Source of the DNA: an uncultured Bacilli bacterium
GTDB taxonomy: Bacteria > Bacillota_I > Bacilli_A > RF39 > UBA660
Length of the DNA stretch: 25,660 nt
NCBI GenBank assembly: GCA_934168005.1
Contig: CAKPMN010000015.1
Coordinates: 1-25,660, forward strand
Direction: 5' to 3'
The notes under the pieces are model-generated. The model was given only the letters and a program-made list of their open reading frames with translations, was not told the DNA's origin and made no database searches. A program made the translations under genes and the position numbers. Shown here piece by piece: positions 1 through 5,624 of the stretch; positions within the stretch are counted from its first letter, which is position 1, and each line of letters opens with the position of its first letter.

Positions 1-67
<67 letters not shown>

Positions 68-90
68 ATTAAATTTTTTGTTACTACTAA

Positions 91-119
91 AGTATATATT
101 ATTTTTTTTATTTTGACAA
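91..119 (-). promoter_or_regulatory. Promoter of the tRNA-Ile gene
   Basis: The minus strand has TTGTCA (119-114), a 17-nt spacer and TATACT (96-91). The expected start is near 84, about 17 nt before the mature tRNA 5' end. The match to a sigma-A promoter is good in score and position. This is read by eye, with no start-site data. Confidence 0.75.
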
Positions 120-181
120 TACTTTTTTTACATTTTAAACATTTTTTAATAAAAAACAATAATATAAATATAATAACAAAA

Positions 182-724
182 TTAATTAGACTTGTATAAA
201 AAACACTCATTGTCATGAGAATATATCACTCCTATAGCCTGCAGATAGGAATATATAATAGTGCTACCAACAAATCTCATTCCCCTTTTTTTCAAATCAG
301 CAGATAGCGTGTCAGATAAACTATTGACTGTTTTATCATTTTCATAAATTATCTTACCATGTGTAAATGACTTAATATAATTATAAAAAGAACCATATTC
401 ATTTTGAATTTCTTTAAAAATATTACTATTACCTATTGTAGATTTTATTTTTAACTTATTTCTAATAATATCTTTGTTACAAAGTAATTCATTAATCTTA
501 GCTTCATCATAATGGCATATCTTATCTATATCAAAATTATCAAAAGCTTCTTTAAAATACTTTCTTTTGTTTAAAATGCACTCCCAAGAAAGGCCAGCTT
601 GAAAGGTTTCAAGTATCAACATCTCAAACAAATAATTATCATCAGTATTAATTATTCCCCATTCATAATCATGATATTCAACATATTTAATATTATTTAA
701 ATTACACCACTTACATCTTTTCAT
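182..724 (-). CDS. tag: DNA-3-methyladenine glycosylase I
   Basis: This base-excision repair enzyme removes N3-methyladenine from alkylated DNA. The protein has the Tag hallmarks: HDYEWG near residue 18, the LFEMLILETFQAGLSW block holding the expected Glu (39) and Trp (47), and a C-terminal KKRGMRFVGSTIIYSYLQAIG. Cys4, His18, His170 and Cys174 match the zinc-binding set of E. coli Tag. Start choice: an ATG lies three codons earlier at 733, but the AAGGA ribosome site directly abuts it. The ATG at 724 is 9 nt from AAGGA and places Cys at residue 4 as in E. coli. The gene follows a decayed ogt-like gene whose stop codon overlaps the upstream ATG, so the two were probably one alkylation-repair operon. 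No convincing terminator is visible in the A/T-only stretch after the stop. Confidence 0.93.
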   Translation of the reverse strand: MKRCKWCNLNNIKYVEYHDYEWGIINTDDNYLFEMLILETFQAGLSWECILNKRKYFKEAFDNFDIDKICHYDEAKINELLCNKDIIRNKLKIKSTIGNSNIFKEIQNEYGSFYNYIKSFTHGKIIYENDKTVNSLSDTLSADLKKRGMRFVGSTIIYSYLQAIGVIYSHDNECFLYKSN

Positions 725-729
725 AATAA

Positions 730-1243
730 TCATTCCTTATACTTAGAAATATCTATTCCTTCAAGTCTTAATAAAGCTATTTTATTTTTAAAATCTCCTC
801 CATAGCCTACCAACCTATGATTTTTGCCAACGCTCTATGACATGGAATAATAATGCAAATTGGATTGGCACCAACCGCACCGCCAACCACCTAGGAAGAC
901 ATTTTATTAATGTTCCTTGAAAAAGCAATTTCTGAAGCAATATCGCCATAAGTAATAACTTCGCCATACTTAATATTATTCATTATATCAATAACTTTTT
1001 GTCTAAAGAAAGTTGTATCTATCTTGTATGGAGGGACAAAATCTGGAATAGAACCACTAAAATAAATATCAAGCCATCTAGATGTTTCTTTAAAAATATC
1101 TAAATCTGCAAATTCATAAACATCACCATGTTTTAAACTATCACTAGAATTAACAAACCATAAACCAGTTAAATAAATACCATCACTGCTCATCATAATA
1201 GAGGCAAAATCATAACTAGTTTCATAAAAAACCTATATTCCAT
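730..1243 (-). pseudogene. Broken O6-alkylguanine-DNA methyltransferase (Ogt-like)
   Basis: The remains of a complete methylated-DNA-protein cysteine methyltransferase can be read across three frames. The start is ATG at 1243 (MEYRFF). A run of six T (minus strand; 1226-1231) needs a seventh to continue as YETSYDFASIMMSSDGIYLTGLWF. The main frame then runs through the FRQKVIDIMNNIKYGEVITYGDIA region to MSS, where TAG at 893-891 replaces the expected Gln codon. It reads on through VGGAVGANPICIIIPCHR, with the active-site Cys of PCHR intact (842-840). A 1-nt loss near 829-831 shifts the frame, after which GKNHRLVGYGGDFKNKIALLRLEGIDISKYKE ends at TGA (732-730). One stop and two frameshifts argue for real decay, though both shifts are single bases, so sequencing error needs excluding. 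It lies 11 nt after the upstream gene and touches tag. Confidence 0.88.
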
Positions 1244-1254
1244 AATTTACACCA

Positions 1255-1848
1255 TTAATCATTTTTAACTTTTTCCTTGAAATGACTGATTTTTTTACTA
1301 TAAGAATCAAGTAACGATCTATAATACCTTTCAGTATCATCAACATTTTTACTATACATATATTTATAAAATCTTGCATCATATTCATTAGTATATTCCT
1401 TTTTACTTATTGAATAATGATAAACATTTTTATCCTCTAATTTAAAGTAAATATAATCATATATACCATATCTTTCGTCTTCATCAAAATTCGGATCATC
1501 AAAACATTCCATTTCTTCTTGTGCAACTAAAATCTCATCATATTTTTTAGAAAGAAGTACATATGAAGCCTTATCAGATACACCATTCATAAAGGAAAAT
1601 AAAAAATAATTCAATGTACTTTTAAGAGTAACTATATCATCTTCTTCATCTTCATCAATACTCTTACCTACAGCTTCTCTTATATATCTTATAGTTTCAA
1701 TCAGCGCCTCTTTTGAAATAGATTCATTATAGCCACTTAAGAAAAATTCAAATACATTCATATCTTTCTTTATTGCATTATACCACTCTAAAAAAAATTC
1801 ATTTTTTCCAACTTCAGAAGCATAACAATCTTTAGTAAATATTCCCAT
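1255..1848 (-). CDS. Hypothetical acidic protein
   Basis: I do not recognise this protein. It is about 197 residues, soluble and rich in Asp, Glu and Tyr, with no membrane segment or signal peptide. It has two acidic patches (SIDEDEEDD near residue 70 and DDPNFDEDERYG near 120) and a basic C-terminal helix (SKKISHFKEKVKND). Upstream in-frame GTG/ATG codons exist at 1866, 1863 and 1854, but the only convincing ribosome site (GGTGG) is 7 nt before the ATG at 1848, giving MGIFTKDCYAS. It lies 11 nt before the broken ogt gene and may share its transcript with ogt and tag. Confidence 0.6.
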   Translation of the reverse strand: MGIFTKDCYASEVGKNEFFLEWYNAIKKDMNVFEFFLSGYNESISKEALIETIRYIREAVGKSIDEDEEDDIVTLKSTLNYFLFSFMNGVSDKASYVLLSKKYDEILVAQEEMECFDDPNFDEDERYGIYDYIYFKLEDKNVYHYSISKKEYTNEYDARFYKYMYSKNVDDTERYYRSLLDSYSKKISHFKEKVKND

Positions 1849-1908
1849 AACCATACCACCCATCACTTATTAAATATTATTATAATAAATATAAATAATT
1901 AATTCAAC

Positions 1909-1936
1909 AAAAAAGGTCATTAAAAACCTAATGACC
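1909..1936 (-). terminator. Intrinsic terminator after the XRE gene
   Basis: A perfect 8-bp stem, ggtcatta (1915-1922) with taatgacc (1929-1936), has a 6-nt loop. On the minus strand it is followed by six T (1914-1909). It lies about 25 nt downstream of the regulator's stop codon. Confidence 0.8.
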
Positions 1937-1959
1937 AAACTAATTTTAAATAATTAAAC

Positions 1960-2541
1960 CTATTTATCAGTCCAATTTATATTACAAAATCCATCATGCT
2001 CTTTAAAATAATCATCTATATGCGCAACTACCTCATTTGCATCTTCATACATAGAAATATCTATATGATTACTAATCCAAGCATCTCCTCCACTATAAAG
2101 AATTTGAAAATTCTTGTTATATTGAGCAGAATATAAATATTCTTGATCATCCAAATTGCATGACAAAGATACTTCTCCAGAAACATTTCTATCAGTAGAA
2201 GTAAATGAAATAGTAAATAATATAAATGAAGCTATAATAAATACAACAAATAGTATCATACATATTCCAATCACTTTTAATATTTTTATTATAATACCAG
2301 CTAGCTTTTCTGTATTACTAACCTTTTCTACTAATAAATTGTTCAAATCATTACATACAAGTTCATCCAAACTAATATTAAATATTTTTGAAAGTGTTTT
2401 TGCCTGATTAATATCAGGAGCAGTTTCAGAAAGTTCCCATTTAGATATAGTTTGTCTAGTAACTCCAACTTTGTCAGCCAAATCCTCCTGAGAAAAATTA
2501 TTTTTCTTTCTTAAACTAGATATTTTATCACCTAAATTCAT
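1960..2541 (-). CDS. XRE-family regulator with C-terminal membrane anchor
   Basis: Residues 5-60 form a Cro/CI-type helix-turn-helix (SQEDLADKVGVTRQTISKWE at 17-36, then the typical TAPDINQAKTLSKIFNISLDELV). This is the family of small Bacillota regulators in which an N-terminal HTH is joined to a membrane segment. Here one strong hydrophobic helix spans about 91-112, followed by an outward-facing tail of about 80 residues (113-193) with Cys, Trp and acidic residues. That suggests a one-component membrane regulator, but the signal is unknown. AAGGAGA lies 6 nt before the ATG. The gene is followed by its own terminator. Upstream, TGGTAGAAT near 2590-2600 could be an extended -10. Confidence 0.8.
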   Translation of the reverse strand: MNLGDKISSLRKKNNFSQEDLADKVGVTRQTISKWELSETAPDINQAKTLSKIFNISLDELVCNDLNNLLVEKVSNTEKLAGIIIKILKVIGICMILFVVFIIASFILFTISFTSTDRNVSGEVSLSCNLDDQEYLYSAQYNKNFQILYSGGDAWISNHIDISMYEDANEVVAHIDDYFKEHDGFCNINWTDK

Positions 2542-2635
2542 ACAAATTCTCCTTTCATAAAAATACTAACAAATTTTGAAATACATATTCTACCAATATA
2601 CAATGGAAATTACGCAAAATTTCTTAACATAGTGA

Positions 2636-3259
2636 TTATTTTACCTTTACTCCAAACATATTTACTATATTTGGACACTGAAACATATTAATAATAATCC
2701 CATCTAATGCTTTTTGATCAAATATTATTCCATCTATATCACACGTTGAAAAATCTACATCAGTTAAATGGATTCTTAAAAATTCAGCTTTATAAAATTT
2801 TACATCATTAAATTCAACATTTTTTATATTACATTCACTAAATCTAGCTTCATTAAAAATACTACTATTTATTCTTAAATTATTTATTATAGAAACAGAA
2901 AAATTAACATACTCACAATTACAATTATTAAAGCTAACATCTTTCAAATTACTTTCTATAAAACTAGAACCTATCATTTTACAATCTTCAAAACTAACCC
3001 TTGTAAGCATCTTTTTATCAAAGCTTTTATTTGAAAGATTACAATTTTTAAATTCAACATCAATTAAATCAACATCTTCTAAATTTATTTTACTAAAATC
3101 AATGTTTTCAAATATACAGCTATCAAAAGTAACTGATTTTATATATAATTCTTCACTAATATTCTCATTAAAAATTGCATTTAAAAATTCACAATCATTT
3201 ATACAATCAACTATCTTTTTAGAAATACAATTACCAAGTTTAGGTTTATTAAATTTCAT
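2636..3259 (-). CDS. Pentapeptide-repeat-like protein
   Basis: This 207-residue soluble protein has five-residue periodicity from about residue 40 to 185. The centre of each repeat is Phe, Leu or Ile, and the residue three before it is often Cys or Asn (FDSCIFENIDFSKINLEDVDL; FEDCKMIGSSF). Such repeats fold as right-handed quadrilateral beta-helices. Qnr and MfpA, which shield gyrase, belong to the superfamily, but most members have no known function and nothing here points to gyrase. The match to the A(D/N)LXX consensus is loose. The ribosome site AAGGTGG lies 5 nt before the ATG, with an extended -10 just upstream. Confidence 0.75.
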   Translation of the reverse strand: MKFNKPKLGNCISKKIVDCINDCEFLNAIFNENISEELYIKSVTFDSCIFENIDFSKINLEDVDLIDVEFKNCNLSNKSFDKKMLTRVSFEDCKMIGSSFIESNLKDVSFNNCNCEYVNFSVSIINNLRINSSIFNEARFSECNIKNVEFNDVKFYKAEFLRIHLTDVDFSTCDIDGIIFDQKALDGIIINMFQCPNIVNMFGVKVK

Positions 3260-3274
3260 AATACCACCTTTTTC

Positions 3275-3283
3275 ATTATATCA
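3275..3283 (-). promoter_or_regulatory. Extended -10 upstream of the pentapeptide-repeat gene
   Basis: The minus strand reads TGATATAAT, a TG-N-TATAAT extended -10, directly before GAAAAAGGTGG and the ATG at 3259. No good -35 is visible. The implied leader is only about 10 nt. The same arrangement precedes the gene starting at 5561. Confidence 0.45.
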
Positions 3284-3328
3284 AAAATCCAAGATAATCC
3301 TACCTTAGATTTTCAAACAATTATTAAA

Positions 3329-4402
3329 CTATATAATATATTTTTTAAGTATCGGAATATTGCTAATTACAAAAGATATGAAATAAGATATAGCTAAAAT
3401 ACTTATCGATAATATAGGAATAAAAATTAAAGGATTATACGTAAATGTCGTTATATTTAAAAATTTGTAACCTTGTTCAAAAACAAACATATGAACAAGA
3501 TAAACACCAAAACTCAATATAGATAACTTAGATATTATTTTTGATAAAATATTATATTTAAATTTAATATTCTTAAATAATTCAAATACACCAGTAGCTA
3601 CAAATAACACATTTAATCTCATATATTCGTAATATACAGTTACAGGTCTTCCAGATTTAAGCGACAAATATTTTGTAATTGTAATTGTAAATAATAAACC
3701 TAGTATTCCAAGTATATAAATAAGTTTTCTTTGATAATTACTATGTTTTTTTAAAGAAAGATAATACCCAAGCATAAAGTAAAATGAATAACCAAGTACC
3801 ATACTCATATTCATATTATCTAAATTATAACTGAAAGCCTTTACTAAAGATGTAGCACCTTTTCCACCAAAGCTATTCATCAAACATAATAACTCCGGTA
3901 TTAATATCCAAAAAACAAAAGATAATAGTAAATAATATTCACAGATTCTTTTATTTTCAATTATCTTTTTCATAAATGGAATAAACATATATAATCCAAT
4001 TATCATAGTTATAAACCATAAATGATTGTGATTTGTAAGTAATAATGAAAATTGATTTAAAAAACCAGAACTAAAAAGACTTTGTATTTGTTTAATGGGA
4101 CTATCACCCATAAACAAAAAATATATAAATTTCCAAAATATAAAAGCTGTAAATAATCTTAGTATATATTTTTTATATATCATACTAAAAGGTACATTTC
4201 TATTCAAAAATATTGCTCCACTTATCATAACAAAAATAGGAACGCAAAATCTCATTATACTGTCAAATAAATTAAATACCTGCCAATTATATGTATTTAC
4301 ATCTACTTTATAGAAAAACTCTGCAGAAACATGTAAAACTATTACACCTAACGTCGCTAAAACCCTTAAATAATCAAAATACAGCACTCTCTTTCTTTCC
4401 AT
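3329..4402 (-). CDS. Acyltransferase family 3 membrane protein
   Basis: This integral membrane O-acyltransferase has 357 residues and about ten hydrophobic helices. The N-terminus, MERKRVLYFDYLRVLATLGVIVLHVSAEF, is the classic family start: a basic stretch, then the first helix carrying the catalytic-candidate His24. The conserved Arg region (FDSIMRFCVPIFVMISG) follows near residue 50. The family moves acyl (often acetyl) groups onto cell-surface sugars such as peptidoglycan, teichoic acid or exopolysaccharide. The substrate here cannot be told. There is no C-terminal SGNH domain, so this is the short form. AAGGAGAA lies 5-6 nt before the ATG. The gene stands alone in expression terms, with a possible promoter at 4430-4438. 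Confidence 0.88.
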   Translation of the reverse strand: MERKRVLYFDYLRVLATLGVIVLHVSAEFFYKVDVNTYNWQVFNLFDSIMRFCVPIFVMISGAIFLNRNVPFSMIYKKYILRLFTAFIFWKFIYFLFMGDSPIKQIQSLFSSGFLNQFSLLLTNHNHLWFITMIIGLYMFIPFMKKIIENKRICEYYLLLSFVFWILIPELLCLMNSFGGKGATSLVKAFSYNLDNMNMSMVLGYSFYFMLGYYLSLKKHSNYQRKLIYILGILGLLFTITITKYLSLKSGRPVTVYYEYMRLNVLFVATGVFELFKNIKFKYNILSKIISKLSILSFGVYLVHMFVFEQGYKFLNITTFTYNPLIFIPILSISILAISYFISFVISNIPILKKYII

Positions 4403-4429
4403 ACTATTCTCCTTATACCTGACTTTTAT

Positions 4430-4438
4430 ATTATATCA
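4430..4438 (-). promoter_or_regulatory. Extended -10 upstream of the acyltransferase gene
   Basis: TGATATAAT on the minus strand lies about 28 nt before the ATG at 4402. The -35 region is poor (TTTGAA at sub-optimal spacing). It is one of several TGATATAAT elements in this window. Confidence 0.45.
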
Positions 4439-4469
4439 TAGATAGTACAATTCAAAATTTTTTTAAACA

Positions 4470-4498
4470 AAAACTAAGATACGAAATATCTTAGTTTT
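4470..4498 (-). terminator. Intrinsic terminator, 12-bp stem
   Basis: The stem aaaactaagata (4470-4481) pairs perfectly with tatcttagtttt (4487-4498) around cgaaa. Read on the minus strand, it ends in a T-rich run (TTTTTGTTT). It lies just after the decayed ppdK 3'-end copy and would end transcription from the 298-residue gene upstream. The symmetric stem could also act on the other strand. Confidence 0.75.
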
Positions 4499-4505
4499 AT
4501 CAAAA

Positions 4506-4564
4506 TTATTTATTCTTCTTTGCTTTAATTGCAGCTTGTGCAACTGCTTCCTTCGGAATGGTGA
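4506..4564 (-). pseudogene. Decayed duplicate of the ppdK 3' end
   Basis: A 27-nt block (4516-4542) is identical to the last coding bases of the intact ppdK (5632-5658). It encodes AQAAIKAK followed by KNK and a stop, where ppdK has NN and a stop. Upstream in the copy, a 15-nt gap relative to ppdK falls between short GTTGCA/GCTGCA repeats. CAGTTGCA and TCACCATT (4564-4557) then also match, encoding the conserved SPFR box in a shifted frame. No open reading frame extends further: an in-frame TAA precedes it. This is therefore a short remnant of a ppdK tail, not a gene. A hairpin terminator follows at 4470-4498, placed like ppdK's own terminator. Confidence 0.72.
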
Positions 4565-4664
4565 TATTTGTACTATTTTTAGTACTTTTTTATACTTTAA
4601 GCATTCCTTCTATTACAACTGTATATACTAAATATTTATTTGGTATTAATAAAACTAAAATGAT

Positions 4665-5561
4665 TTATTTTCTTATTAATTTTATTACTTTACTATTATC
4701 ATGTTTAATTCCATATGATTTGATTATATCTTCATAATCTTCAACTGTATAAAAAATCTCATCATAATTACTTGGTGTTACAAATTCAGCATCAGTTTTT
4801 TCTACCAATTCATTATTAACTAAATACATTTCTTCATCAGTTAAAGATACTACTCTTGCTATTTTTAATTCTCCGTTATTAATTAATAGTGGATTATAAT
4901 TATACTCATCAGCACTTGGTAACTCTTGCAATTTAACAAATTCTTCATTAGTTACTGAATATACAATGTAATTACAAGAATCAAATACATCTATTATTCC
5001 ATATAATGAACTATTTATTTTTTTGCATTTATTATCTTTTAAGCGAATAACTCTTTGTTCTTTTGATAAATTATTAGCTATTAAATCTTGTGTACAATTT
5101 TCTATTTCTGATTCCAATTTATCATAATAATCAGCTGTCTTATTAAATTCATCTTTAATTTCTTGATGTTTTGTTTTGTAAGTTTCAATTGGCATATATA
5201 CAAATTTTTGTACAAGAAGATCTTCGTTTTTTTGTTTTTTAACAACCTTAGCTTCATCAAAACTATCAAACAAAGTATCTGTTTTTATACTATTGATACA
5301 ATTTCCATGTATTAAATTAAATGAAGGCTCATCCTTGTGCCAAGTATTAAATTCTCCTTTACTGAATGGACAAACAACTTGATATTCTGTTATAACTGTT
5401 CCATCAATACTATATTTTTTGTTTTCTCCTATTAAGTAGCATTTTGAAACAATATAATATACAGTTCCATATTCTCTTTCTAACTCATGTATTCCATGTG
5501 ACCATCCAACTTGTTCAATCATCGGAATAACTGTATATTTAATTGGATAATTATTTTTCAT
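4665..5561 (-). CDS. Hypothetical protein, orphan gene beside ppdK
   Basis: I do not recognise this 298-residue protein. It has no signal peptide or membrane helix. The first 120 residues look beta-rich and aromatic (IEQVGWSHGIHELEREYGTVYYIVSKCYLIGENKKYSIDG). A helical, charged stretch follows at about 130-185. The tail holds a negatively charged segment (TVEDYEDIIKSYGI). Five Cys are scattered. The ribosome site AAGGAGGG is strong and lies 6-7 nt before the ATG. The gene lies between ppdK's terminator and a decayed duplicate of ppdK's 3' end, so it may have arrived together with that rearrangement. Function unknown. Confidence 0.7.
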   Translation of the reverse strand: MKNNYPIKYTVIPMIEQVGWSHGIHELEREYGTVYYIVSKCYLIGENKKYSIDGTVITEYQVVCPFSKGEFNTWHKDEPSFNLIHGNCINSIKTDTLFDSFDEAKVVKKQKNEDLLVQKFVYMPIETYKTKHQEIKDEFNKTADYYDKLESEIENCTQDLIANNLSKEQRVIRLKDNKCKKINSSLYGIIDVFDSCNYIVYSVTNEEFVKLQELPSADEYNYNPLLINNGELKIARVVSLTDEEMYLVNNELVEKTDAEFVTPSNYDEIFYTVEDYEDIIKSYGIKHDNSKVIKLIRK

Positions 5562-5578
5562 ATAAGCCCTCCTTTTTC

Positions 5579-5587
5579 ATTATATCA
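5579..5587 (-). promoter_or_regulatory. Extended -10 upstream of the 298-residue gene
   Basis: TGATATAAT on the minus strand directly follows the T-tract of the ppdK terminator and precedes GAAAAAGGAGGG. The bases match the element before the pentapeptide gene almost exactly. A start 7 nt later would leave an 11-12 nt leader that begins at the ribosome site. Confidence 0.45.
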
Positions 5588-5588
5588 C

Positions 5589-5617
5589 AAAAAAGACTAG
5601 TTTCACCTAGTCTTTTT
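5589..5617 (-). terminator. ppdK intrinsic terminator
   Basis: The stem aaaaagactag (5590-5600) pairs with ctagtcttttt (5607-5617) around a 6-nt loop. A T-run follows on the minus strand. It begins 7 nt after the ppdK stop codon. Confidence 0.88.
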
Positions 5618-5624
5618 CGTTTTG

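Noticed and set aside
120..181. Possible tag terminator in the A/T-only stretch after its stop
   Set aside because: Only weak A-T pairing without a defined stem could be found.
891..893. Stop codon readthrough or recoding of TAG in the ogt-like gene
   Set aside because: The same gene also carries two frameshifts, so decay is simpler. The gene at 16914 uses TAG as a true stop.
4570..4591. GTACTA/TAGTAC hairpin followed by T6 on the plus strand
   Set aside because: It looks like a terminator, but no plus-strand gene leads into it. It lies in the decayed region after the orphan gene.
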